Source: Avena insularis
Lineage: Eukaryota; Streptophyta; Magnoliopsida; Poales; Poaceae
Direction: 5' to 3'
NCBI GenBank assembly: GCA_023614405.1
Contig: CM042689.1
Coordinates: 330,994,305-331,058,304 of the forward strand
Length of the DNA: 64,000 bases
Shown: one piece after another, positions 45,927-58,679 of the stretch
How positions within the stretch are numbered: the first letter of the stretch is position 1
How the letters are laid out: the number at the start of each line of letters is the position of its first letter
Program-made: the position numbers and the translations under genes
The notes under the pieces: generated by a model
Seen by the model: only the letters and a program-made list of their open reading frames with translations
Told to the model about the DNA's origin: nothing
The model's database searches: none

Positions 45927-47946
45927 GGCCACCCCCGCTCGATTTCTTCACACCATCTCACTCCCCTCTCTCTCTCAGAAGCACCCCACCTCACTCCCGG
46001 AGCAAGGAGAGCATCACATCGCCGAAATTTGGCCGGAGTCTGCCGCGAAGGAGGAAGAAAGGATCCGTTGATTGGAGCCACCCCAGGAGAAGCTGCCGGT
46101 ACCAGGAGGTTCGCTGTCGTCGACTTCGTCGTTCGCCCCCATCGCCGACCCTCGCCTGAGCCTCGGTGAGCCTCCCACGACCCCCACTGGTCGCGCTAGG
46201 GTTCTGTCTCGCCGGCGATGCCCGACAGAGACGATAGCTCCCAGCCGTTGGATTAGAGTTTGATCGCATGGTTTAGCTTGCCCCGTACCGCTTCGCACCC
46301 CCTGTCTTGCTGACAAGTGGGGTCATTCACTTAAACCCACCCGCGCATGCGCTATGCACCGTGGGCCGGCCCAGTTAACATCCCGCGTGACCCAATAATT
46401 CAAATTTAGGTTTATTCTTTTATTTTCAAACCTAGTCCTGTACCTAGATTCAAAAATCAACCCAGCTCGATTCACTAAACCAAAATGCATGAAACCAATT
46501 ATAGCGGTCCCAACCTTTAATAAGGTAGAGATCCCTGTGTTTACAATACTAGTCCCTGGATCAATAGCTAGCATCCATAGTTAAGATGTAATATCAAGAA
46601 ACAAAGGTCATTATACAACTTTATAACCAGGAATAAAATAATTCATTACATCTTACATAGCTCATTTGGCTATCTCAATACAATGCAGCAGAATAACTAT
46701 ATAGCATGGAGTCCTTCATCTTCAAAGTGCCACAGGCAATCATGTTGGTTGTAGACTTGTAATCCTATTCAACAAACTTCACTAACATCAAACAAACCTG
46801 CAACATAATAAGTTGCGGCCACAAGGGTCAATACATTTGAATTGTATTGGCAAGTTTCACTACTATGTAGAAATAAGTGGATCCTATCATTACATGCATA
46901 TTTGGCTAAGTAGGGTTTAGGCTCATTTGCAGAAAGCAATATAGTTTTGTCCAATCTTTTCAAAATAATTTTGCTCTTTTGAAAATCTTTCTGAACTCCT
47001 TGGAAAACTCCAAGTGCTTCAAATCCCTTGTTGTCACCATCAAGTTTTACTTTGAGAAATTGGAATGTCGAGATCTTCCATAGCTTCAGGCCTTAGTTGC
47101 TCAGAGTTGTCCATAACCGGGGACACGACTAAGTACTTAGAATTTGATCTTCTGCAGAAGTTGTACACTTTACCCACATGACACAATCTCGTCTTGACGC
47201 CACCAGTGGCCGCTAGATAAGTACTCACCAAAATGGAGTACCGGCAGATCGAGAATGTGACAAAGTCTTTCCATAGAAGTCCTCCCAATACACAATGCTA
47301 GCTTGTCTACCAGGCACCAATGTAGGGATATATTTCCATACACAATTTTAGTTAACCTGAAGATGCCAATGCATGGGTCTTCCACTATGTAGTTGACTAA
47401 GCCAGAGCCCATTTAGCATGTGGCTGTACACGGAAGCCACTGTACGAGAAACATGTTCAATCTCTAAGTCCCTGGGTGGTTTTCTTCTAGTGCACATACA
47501 AAAAGATAGCCATATAAACATGGTTCCCTTTGGGCTTGATATAGACTCGGTGGAGAGATGGAGTGAGGGGCTTATGGGGTGCTCTATAGACCTTCTACAG
47601 GGAGGGGAGGGGTCTAGGTGACGGGGATGAAGGGGATTCCATGGCAGTTTCGTCTCCGGTATGATGGCGATTTAAGGCGCATCGAAGTGGTGCTCTAATA
47701 CCCAGAATGGAACCATGGTTGAGTGAGGAATCAATTTCGTTTTTATAGTAATCAGTTTCGAGTTCCCTAATGTTCTAAATTTAGAGGGGAAAAGGTGAGT
47801 GCCATGGATATTGTAACTGCAGTTTGTACGTGCTCTAGTAAGAAGATGAACAACCAAATTTCTTACTCGGTCATGTAGTTTAGTTGGGCCCAACATTCAG
47901 CCCAATAAATAATAAGAGTGAAAGAAAAAAAATGTAGAAAGAAAAA

Positions 47947-50142
47947 GGTAAACACTAACTATCGCAGTTCGATCCAAAGCAAAACGTCGGCCTGATCCAA
48001 TGTCGTCCGATTCGTAGCCATTGCACGGCACGTATGCATCAAGTGTTCTCACGGAAAAAAAAATCAAGCCCATAAATGCACGCACGTTACCTATCCACAG
48101 CACATACTTTCCGGTCAGCCCCTCCCAATTTGATCACGGAAATACCGCTCAGTTTGCTCCTCCACAAATCGATTTGATATCGACGCATCTTCTATCCTCA
48201 ATCTGTACCCCGCCGCCACCTCCCATCCCGGCCGATACCCGCTCCTTCATCACATTTGACACCGTGCCGACACTCATGTTGCTCCGCCGTGTGTAGTGAT
48301 CGTCGGGCCGGCACTCCTTGACGACTGGACGAACCGGGAGTAGGTAACAAAAACTAGCCTTGGTCTTCGTTATTGCTGAATTATCGTAACGTTGATGCTC
48401 CTTCTATCAGATCTTGCTGTCGGCTTGGGATTGCTCTGATTTAACTTTCTTTGGCGGCTGATCTGATCTCGCCATATGTGCATTGGTCCGATCTGATGGT
48501 CCGGCTCGCCGGTGATGACATTCATATGGATTGATGGACGGGAGCAGCATCCGCATCAACCAGTGTGGAAAAGAATGGCTGCAATGTGATTTTTTATACA
48601 TGATTTCTTGGTTGTTGGATCACTATTTTGATGCCGGGTTTTGATTAAAAATCAGGTGGATGCTATCAACAGGATTGGGATTACACTCTGATTCCAGATC
48701 CTAGCCATGCTCTGATTCCAGATCCTAGCCATGTGACCAATGAATCTCATCCAGACTAAGGAGCATATAGTTGACGAGGAGGACCAACAACATAAACCAC
48801 AGTCATGGCTAAGGCCCCAGAGTGATATCTCCATGCGCCGAAGGAAATGAAAAGTGTTTGTAACACATTGTTGGTGAACATTCGATACATCCGTAAAACA
48901 TACCGTCTTGTAGAATGAAGCGAATTTGTAAGACGTAGGAATATGTGATATGAGAGTTCGAAGCAACTTATTTTGATAACTTGAACGAAGCAAATTTGCA
49001 ACATGTAGGAAATATTTGATATGAGAGTTCGAAGCAACTTATTTTGATGACTTGAATGAAGCAAAATATGTATCTTGTCCAAAATGTGTCAACTGAATCT
49101 ATGAACTATGAAGCACTAAAATATACTCCGAGTATAGGAATGAAGCTTTTGTAGTCGCACAAAAAAACATATGTTGCAGGTTTCAAATACTTGTACGCGC
49201 CGTAGGCATCTTTACAGAGTTTGTGTTTACACTCTAATCATGACTCTAACATTAGTGTATTATGCTTCCAAGGCATATGAATGAAGCTTCTAGCACACTA
49301 ATCAATTGTAAGTGCTACAGTACATTCAATTGAACCATTCAAATTTTATGTTGGTATACCCCAACATTTGTGAAATATGTATCCCGATACACATGACACA
49401 AATTCTGTACGCTAAATCCAGGAAATTTTGTTCACCCTGGAAGTAATATTTTGCTGTCCACATAAACATAGTTTGATATGCTTCAAAAATATATTTTTAG
49501 TTTGAAGCAAATTGAGTTGCAATTGAAGCGAAATTTAGTCAGAGAGGAAGCAAAAAAAACTAATAACAGCAAACTCAAAAGACTTGCTTCCCACGGAAGC
49601 AACACTATAATTTTTTAGTTATAGATACACAGGACACAAAATCTGTACGCTACATCCAGGAAATTTTGTTCACCATGAAAGTAATATTTTTCTATCAACA
49701 GAAACATAGTTTGATATGCTTCAAAAATATATTTTTAGTTTGAAGCAAATTGAGTTGCAATAGAAGCGAAATTCAGTCACAGAGGAAGCAAAAAATAACT
49801 AATAACAACAAACTCAAAAGATTTGCTTCCCACGGAAGCAGCACTATATTTTTTTTAGCTTCCTCCAGAACGAAGGTTTTGGTTAAAATCCTGAAGAGTT
49901 TTTTTTTTTGAAACTAAATCCTGAAGAGTTAGATTAGGAAGCAGTTAACTGTGTTTCCTAGTAATTACCGGCTTCTGTTAAGAAAGGCTAGCATTAAGCA
50001 TGAAATAAGGCCCTTATTTTACGGAAAGTCTCGTTCAAAATCTGACGTGCGGAGTACTTCCAATCGTGCGGCCAGAAATTGGTCCGATGGAAAGCCATAC
50101 ATCGGACGCCGATTCCTAGCGCCTCCCAAAAACAAAGAAAAA
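47947..50142. mobile_element. 2.2-kb segment present in one LTR only, flanked by 9-bp direct repeats
   Basis: The segment lies between AAAGAAAAA at 47938-47946 and AAAGAAAAA at 50134-50142; the other LTR has a single AAAGAAAAA (57977-57985) there. This fits a Mutator-like insertion (9-bp TSD) or a microhomology deletion in the other LTR. It includes a GC-rich, exon-like patch at about 48110-48340 and a 238-bp tandem duplication. I could not find convincing terminal inverted repeats or a transposase. Confidence 0.45.
49386..49861. repeat. 238-bp tandem duplication
   Basis: Two adjacent diverged units (from GATACACATGACAC at 49386 and GATACACAGGACAC at 49624), both with TTTGATATGCTTCAAAAATA and TTGCTTCCCACGGAAGCA. 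The GCTTC/GAAGC motif recurs in both orientations, as in transposon subterminal regions. Confidence 0.8.
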
Positions 50143-51090
50143 TGACCATGGGTGCATGAACGTGAGAGGCATTTGGCCTATTGCAATTTTATGAATTTGT
50201 AAATGGCTTCTCCTTTTATATCCACTACCAAGAAAGGTATTATAGTGTATTGCCATGTCTTCTCTAAAATTCTAATAAAACAAAATACTTATATAATCCA
50301 TGGGAGATATAACTTCCACCCAATTCAGTTTCATTGTCTATAAAACAAACATGTAGGTGATATATTTAAATCATTTTCAACACAATATTTGAGGATGTCA
50401 TGTTATCCTCTTCTCATTTTATTTTGTTTTCGTTTGGAACTGAAATAAGATATATCAAAATTTTAAATTGCAATAGAGTCATATAACATCCAAATGAAAT
50501 ATTTTCCAAACCTTCTATATATTTTGGAAATGTCATATTATTTCCCTCTCTAGTTGTTTTGGACAAAATATTTTAAATGTCACTCAAGTCAAATGATTGG
50601 AAATAAATAAAATGCAAACAAGTTGGATTTGTACGAAGTTTCCTCAATGAAGATTATAGTTTTGGACAGTCATGTTAATCCACTCATATGGAAATATTTT
50701 AAATTAAGGTTGAGAAAATTCAAAATACATCATTAAAAGTTTCGTTTCCTTGAGAATTTCCAAGCAAGACAAACAATGCATTCAATTATTTATTTTATTT
50801 AACATTCCAAAATTTGGAAAATTTTGGGATGTTACAGACTACCACCCTTAAAAGAAATCTCGTCCTCGAGATTTGAGAAGGCTAGGGGTTACAAGTTGTC
50901 TTGAAGACAACTAGGGTACTACCACCCTTAAAAGAAAGTCTTATAGGGTTACATTAATGGTTCACTTGACTATGGGTTCAACACTTGATATCCAGACAAG
51001 GAATCCTTATTTGACTCAACTGAGTTACTTAATTCCTGACATCCACTTCTTCTATCTCTTCAAGGTTCCCATCCATGTCAATGTGGTTCA

Positions 51091-52999
51091 TGTTGGAGAT
51101 ATGCCCTAGAGGCAATAATAAATGTAGTTATTATTATATCTTTGTGTTTATGATAAATGTTTACATTCATGCTATAATAGTATTAACAAGGAAACATTGA
51201 TACTTGTGTGATTTGTAAACTTAATTTGAAGTCCCTAGTAAAGCCTCTATATAATACTAGCTTGTTGGTTAATAGATGATTGTGGTTTCCCTATCATGAA
51301 CATTGAGATGTTATTAACAGCAAGATCATATCATTAGGAGAATGATATGATGGACATACTCCTATAGATAAGCGTAGCATAAAGATCAAGTCATTTTAAT
51401 AGTTCAATTGCTATATGCTTTCTGATACATAGTAATTTGATTCCTTCGACCATGAGATCATGCATATCACCTCTACCGGATGGATGCTTTGATGACATCA
51501 AACACCACACCGTAACTGGGTGGCTATAAAGGTGGCATTGAGTGTTCGGAAAGTATTGGTTGAAACACATGGATCAAGAGTGGGATTTGTCCATCCATAT
51601 GACGGATAGATATACTCTGGGCCCTCTCGGTGAAATGTCATCCAATTAGCTTGCAAGCATGTGACTGGCTCACAAGGGATCACATATCACGGGAACGAGA
51701 AAAGAGTACTTATCGGTAACGAGGTTGAACTAGGTATGCAGAGATACCGACGATCATAACCTCGGATAAGTAAACTATCGCGAGACAAAGGGAAATTGAT
51801 ATCGTATGTAAGTGGTTCATTCGATCGCAAAGTAATCGTAGAAATATGTGGGAGCCATATGAATTTCCATATTCCTCTATTGGTTATTGTTCGGAGAAGT
51901 GTCTCGATCATGTCCGCATAATTCGCGAACCGTAGGGAGACACACTTAAGGATTCGACGTTGTTTTGAGTAGTTATGGAATGATGAGAAAGAGACCTAAT
52001 GTTTTTCGGAGTCCCGGATGGGATCCGGGATATCACGAGGAGATCCGGAATGGTCCGGAGAATAAGATTCATATAAGGAAAGTCCCGTTTCGGAGTTGGG
52101 GAATGGTTCCGGTGTTTTCATCGGGAATGTTCTAGAATGTTCCGGAATGTCCGGCACTCTGGAGGGGAAGGGTACATGAATGTGTTGTATCAAGTTGGTA
52201 TGATTGCATCATGTACTAAGTGTCATCTCTGTACCAAATAAAGGATTAATTCAAATCCTAGTTTGAAAAGTCAAATAGCTAGTTTGAAAAGTCAAACGGC
52301 TAAATTTGGAAAGAGGAAAAGAGGAGGAAGGGGAAGCAGGTTGGGAGGAGTTCCTCCTCCAACCGTGACCCACCTCCAAGGCGAGTTGGGGAGGACTCCT
52401 CTCCCTCCCTTGGCCGGCCGACCCTCCACCTATATAAGGAGGGGCAGGGCTCCTAGAGACACACAAGCTCCTCTCCTCCAAACCCTAGTACCAAGCCGCC
52501 GCCAAGCCTTGCCAGGGCACTTAGGCCGCCCGCCTAGGTGAAACCCTAGCCGCCGGCACTAGCCCCTCCTCGGCGTGTCTAAACCCTAGATCGTCGAGGG
52601 ACTCTCTCATACTCCACCATACTCGCTCCGGCTTAAGGCGAAGCCCTGCGAGATCTCCCCTCTACTTCCGGTACCACGCCGTTGTGCTGCCGGAATCGCG
52701 AGGAGAGTGCTACAACCTCCGCTCCTGCTGGAACAAGGGAGAGGAAGGTCTTCGTCAATCCGAACGTGTGACGATCATGGGAGCGCTGCCGAACAGCCTT
52801 GGAAGGATCGTCTACGCGATCTTGAGATCGGGAAGAGTACGACTACATCACCCACGAGAATCCACTCTCGTTAAACACTTTGGAATCTTCGAGGGTGAGT
52901 TATTCCATCGACTCGTTGCTACAATCTAGTAGATAGATCTTGGCTTGTTTGTTTGTATGCGGTAGAAATTTTTTGTTTTCCATGCTACGAAACCCTACA
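51091..52999 (+). repeat. Solo LTR of a Copia-type element (1,909 bp)
   Basis: It starts TGTTGGAGATATGCCCTAG and ends ACGAAACCCTACA; TSD GTTCA at 51086-51090 and 53000-53004. The host gag reads through exactly when LTR and one TSD are removed, as shown by the intact sister gag. There is no internal region or second LTR, so it is a solo LTR left by LTR-LTR recombination. Its opening resembles that of the Copia LTR at 5562. Confidence 0.9.
52430..52439 (+). promoter_or_regulatory. TATA box of solo LTR
   Basis: CTATATAAGG in a GC-rich context, followed by a CT-rich leader (CAAGCTCCTCTCCTCC). This is a likely LTR promoter, 560 bp before the LTR end. Confidence 0.65.
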
Positions 53000-53463
53000 G
53001 TTCACATGTCCTTTCTGGGTCACACTGGAGTCATTTCCATTGGAGTTTCTAGCATCCTTTTTCCTTTTCTTCTCAGGACAGTCTGATGCATAGTGTCCAA
53101 GTTCCTTACAATTATAGCACTGCAATTGGCTAATGTCTTTCTTCCTGAAAGTGTCATGTTGGTTCTGACCAAGGTCATCTCCATTGTCAGTATCATTTCC
53201 ATTATTATCACTTCCATTGTTGTTATGGTGATACTGATGTTGTTCAGAATCTTCATTGCTCTTTTTGAATGAATGCTTCTTTTGTGATGATCCTGAGTGA
53301 TACTTGAGTTTATGCTTCCTCTTCCTGTTCTCAACTTGATTCATCTTATTTTCCAAAATAATGGTTTTTTCACAGAGTGATTGATAAGTTGGGACATAGG
53401 CAACTTCATCCGGTGCATAGCGTGCTAGATTGTTGAATTCTTCAATATACTCAGCCACACTGA

Positions 53464-53868
<405 letters not shown>

Positions 53869-54474
53869 CTGATTCTGTATGAGCATGGTCATCATCTGCA
53901 TCAGTTGAGTTTGGCCTGTCATCAACTGTTGCATCTCGGGAGTGACGTTATTGTTGTTTTGGTTGGGGTTGGCACGACGGGGAGGCATCCGTTGGTTTAA
54001 TAGGGATAGGTAATGATGGATAGGTTTTTAAGAAGTTCTAACACACAACTCAAAACATCCAAGTTCAATCAAACAATCAATCAATCAACAAGCAACTATC
54101 CACTTAACAACTTATGAGCTTAACTCATGAGTTGAAGGAAACAACAAGTTTTTCTTGAAATAATCAACTTAGTATAGTCATACCTCATAGGTCAATATGA
54201 TCCATACTCTAACTTGGTATCAATGTCTTTGGTAGGCAGTCTAATGTCTCTTGGTTCTCACTTGTAGTCCTTAGTGAAACTAAAATTGAAGTCATTGGTC
54301 ATGGTGAAGGCTTTGTCCATCAAGTTGAAAAGGAAAAGGTGTAGAATCAAAAACTAAAAAGTTGAGGAAAGAGTTTACAAGATTGTTTGTAAATAAGTTT
54401 TGGAACAAATACAACTCCTATTTTCTAAGGGATTTTGTCCAATCCTAGGGTTACAATCCTACAGGCAACACAGT

Positions 54475-54486
54475 GCTCTGATACCA
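54475..54486 (-). other. Primer binding site of gag-only element 2
   Basis: The minus strand reads TGGTATCAGAGC, two bases from the LTR, as in element 1. Confidence 0.9.
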
Positions 54487-54488
54487 TC

Positions 54489-57400
54489 TATAGCGGTCCC
54501 AACCTTTAATAAGGTAGAGATCCCTGTGTTTACAATGCTAGTCCCTGGATCAATAGCTAGCATCCACAGTTAAGATGTAATATCAAGAAACAAAGGTCAT
54601 AATACAACTTTATAACCAGGAATAAAATAATTCATTACATCTTACATAGCTCATTTGGCTATCTCAATACAATGCAGCAGAATAATTATATAGCATGGAG
54701 TCCTTCATCTTCAAAGTTCCACAGGCAATCATGTTGGTTGTAGACTTGTAATCCTATTCAACAAACTTCACTAACATCAAACAAACCTGCAACATAATAA
54801 GTTGCAGCCACAAGGGTCAATACATTTGAATTGTATTGGCAAGTTTCACTACTATGTAGAAATAAGTGGATCCTATCATTACATGCATATTTGGCTAAGT
54901 AGGGTTTAGGCTCATTTGCAGAAAGCAATATAGCTTTGTCCTATCTTTTCAAAATAATTTTGCTCTGTTGAAAATCTTTCTGAACTCCTTGTAAAACTCC
55001 AAGTGCTTCAAATCCCTTGTTATCACCATCAAGTTTTACTTTGAGAAATTGGAATGTCGAGATCTTCCATAGCTTCAGGCCTTAGTTGCTCAGAGTTGCC
55101 CATAACCGGGGACACGGCTAAGTACTTAGAATTTGATCTTCTGCAGAAGTTGTACACTTTACCCACATGACACAATCTCGTCTTGACGCCACCAGTGGCC
55201 GCTGGATAAGTACTCACCAAAATGGAGTACCGACAGATCGAGAATATGACAAAGTCTTTCCATAGAAGTCCTTCCAATACACAATGCTAGCTTGTCTACC
55301 AGGCACCAATGTAGGGATATATTTGCATACACAATTCTAGTTAACCTGAAGATGCCAATGCATGGGTATTCCACTATGTAGTTGACTAAGCCAGAGCCCA
55401 TTTAGCATGTGGCTGTACACGGAAGCCACTGTACGAGAAACATGTTCAATCTCTAAGTCCCTGGGTGATTTTCTTCTAGTGCACATACAAAAAGATAGCC
55501 ATATAAACATGGTTCCCTTTGTTGCCACCTTGTCCAAAACTTGTGTATCCTCTTTCCACCCAGGTGGTTCATTGAGTATTTGTTTTATTATATAAAACAT
55601 ATATTTTTCCAACACTTCATATAATCATATCATGTATCCCATCCCAAATATATAGCTGGGCTAAGCATACTACAACTACAATGTTTTCACTAATAGATAT
55701 ATAAGGATATCCTAATAGGATATAACATAGCATAGAAATATAGTAGTCTTATCATGCATGTTACAAAAATCCACTAAGTGTAATGAAAATAGTAGGACAT
55801 GGATGATAGTGTCACTTGTCTTAGCAACAAGGGTCTAGATCTTGATAATATTTTCTGCAACTCTTCGAGCAATCTATCGCAAATGTATAGTAATAAAAAT
55901 AAATACACAATTGCAATGAAACATACATTCATACATACAAGAAATAAAACAAAATAATATTAATAGGAAAGATGCACTAAAATCTAAATTAAGAGAAAAC
56001 CTTTTATATACTGTCAAGCATAAATATTGAAGAACAAAAGATATACCTATAATAAGTCAAATCCTAATTCAACCATTTTAAAACTAGGATTTCTAATAAG
56101 TTAAACAAATTAAAATATTAATATTACTGTATACAAAGTTTTAACCGCACTAATAGATAGACAAGTCCATTAGTTCCAATTTATAGAAAGGTCAATTTTT
56201 ATACGATTTATGGAAATTAAATTACGTCCAATATAATGTATTTAGTACTACAGATTTGACCAAATTTAAATGTAATGAAATGTGAAACTAAGTATACTAT
56301 TGTATTTAAAATTATACAAGGATTCCAATGTTACCAAATTTGTTAAATTCGAAATAAGGAGCCGAGAACTAATAGGACACGGGGATGATTTATTCTAGTT
56401 AGTACCCTTTCGTTACAAATACTTGGCCAATCCGGAAATCCCTGATCAAGTCTGATAAAATTTCAACATCTCATAATATTCCGTATCAGATTGCACGTGT
56501 TCTATCTTCTATAGTGCAAGACTTCCAAGGCCTCTAGTCGCAGCACGCAAGTAACAGAACAGCTAATCATAAACAAATACAAAAATTAAGAAGGTATGTA
56601 GCTGAATGGAATAGAGAGGAAATATATAGAAAAGATTGTGCCGGAAACGTGGAACTCTATACACACCAGTTGCAATCTCTAGCCATGCATATCATATATT
56701 CGGATCGGTCAAAGGCTAAATCTAATAAAATAGGAAAAGTGAATCCTAAAAGGAAAATAGAAAGACATTAAGATTGGTGGGAGTAAGTAGGAAGAGGAAT
56801 TCCATGGAAGCATGAATAGGATTGGTTTTCCACGCTTGAATCATAAAGTCACAAGGAAGATTCTTAGGAAGAATGGGAAATTGCACGTTCAGTGCTCACC
56901 CAATAAATAATTGATTGAGAAGGTGGAACGGACATGGAATATAAACCATGGATATGAGAAATAGAGGCGTTTCTGTTCAGCATGGTGGACATGGAAAAAG
57001 AACAAACGCAAGCTTCAATGTTTTGTAGATAGGAAACGGCGGTCGGCGGTTTATAGTTAATCGTAATTGCAACCACAATCTCGAAATGGTGCCATAAATC
57101 TAAACATGGCTTTGTAAAAGAAGATTAAAAAAATTGACCATGGATGTTTTGGTCGTACCGATGGTGGCGTATTCTTGCCGGTGATGGAGAGGACCATGGA
57201 GTGGCTCTGCCGGGGACGGTATAGACGATGCATGCAAAGCTCTCCGACCAATAAAATTTATCAGACTTTGCTCTTCTATTCACGGTGAAGACGATATGAT
57301 GCTTGAGGTCTATGGGGTTGCTCCAGATGGTAGACGGGTGGTACAGTGGTGATGTTGGGTGCTTGTCGTGGCTGTGAAATAGATCGATCAAAAAGGGTAG

Positions 57401-58679
57401 GGAGATGTTCATGATCAAAATAAAATATAACTGGAGGAGAACGGGTGCTCTGTACCGACGAAGATCGTCTTTGCTCTGTACCGACAAAATAAAAAGGGCA
57501 GGCCAAAGATCGACGTTGGCGTTGTGCCGTCTAGCGGAGCTTCGGCGAGGAATTCCCCGCAGCCTTAAGGGGGCTTGATATAGACTCGGTGGAGAGATGG
57601 AGTGAGGGGCTTATGGGGTGCTCTATAGACCTTCTACAGGGAGGGGAGGGGTCTAGGCGACGGGGATGAAGGGGATTCCATGGCAGTTTCGTCTCCGGTA
57701 TGATGGCGATTTAAGGCGCATCGAAGTGGTGCTCTAATACCCAGAATGGAACCATGGTTGAGTGAGGAATCAATTTCGGTTTTATAGTAATCAGTTTCGA
57801 GTTCCCTAATGTTCTAAATTTAGAGGGGAAAATGTGAGTGCCATGGATATTGTAACTGCAGTTTGTACGTGCTCTGGTAAGAAGATGAACAACCAAATTT
57901 CTTACTCGGTCATGTAGTTTAGTTGGGCCCAACATTCAGCCCAATAAATAATAAGAGTGAAAGAAAAAAAATATAGAAAGAAAAATGACCATGGGTGCAT
58001 GAACGTGAGAGGCATTTGGCCTATTGCAATTTTATGAATTTGTAAATGGCTTCTCCTTTTATATCCACTACCAAGAAAGGTATTATAGTGTATTGCCATG
58101 TCTTCTCTAAAATTCTAATAAAACAAAATACTTATATAATCCATGGGAGATATAACTTCCACCCAATTCAGTTTCATTGTCTATAAAACAAACATGTAGG
58201 TGATATATTTAAATCATTTTCAACACAATATTTGAGGATGTCATGTTATCCTCTTCTCATTTTATTTTGTTTTCGTTTGGAACTGAAATAAGATATATCA
58301 AAATTTTAAATTGCAATAGAGTCATATAACATCCAAATGAAATATTTTCCAAACCTTCTATATATTTTGGAAATGTCATATTATTTCCCTCTCTAGTTGT
58401 TTTGGACAAAATATTTTAAATGTCACTCAAGTCAAATGATTGGAAATAAATAAAATGCAAACGAGTTGGATTTGTACGAAGTTTCCTCAATGAAGATTAT
58501 AGTTTTGGACAGTCATGTTAATCCACTCATATGGAAATATTTTAAATAAAGGTTGAGAAAATTCAAAATACATCATTAAAAGTTTCGTTTCCTTGAGAAT
58601 TTCCAAGCAAGACAAACAATGCATTCAATTATTTATTTTATTTAACATTCCAAAATTTGGAAAACTTTGGGATGTTACA
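54489..58679 (-). repeat. 5' LTR of gag-only element 2 (4,191 bp)
   Basis: It ends GGGATGTTACA at 58679, followed by CCAAT. Its first 1.0 kb on the plus strand matches both the 3' LTR and the LTRs of gag-only element 1. The block 55522-57570 is absent from the 3' LTR; its first 300 bp match element 1, so at least that part is ancestral and was deleted from the 3' LTR. Confidence 0.87.

Larger units (their letters stand above)
46500..50836 (-). repeat. 3' LTR of gag-only element 2 (4,337 bp)
   Basis: On the plus strand it runs from TATAGCGGTCCC to GGGATGTTACA. Relative to its partner it lacks about 2.05 kb (partner 55522-57570) at 47531 and has an extra 2.2 kb at 47947-50142. Confidence 0.85.

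Noticed and set aside
45400..46270. Overlapping Pro/Arg-rich ORFs suggesting a host gene exon
   Set aside because: The region is the GC-rich promoter and leader of the Gypsy G LTR; several frames are open at once on both strands with no domain.
57125..57487. 120-codon minus-strand ORF in the 5' LTR of gag-only element 2
   Set aside because: No domain, absent from the partner LTR, and surrounded by stop-rich sequence.
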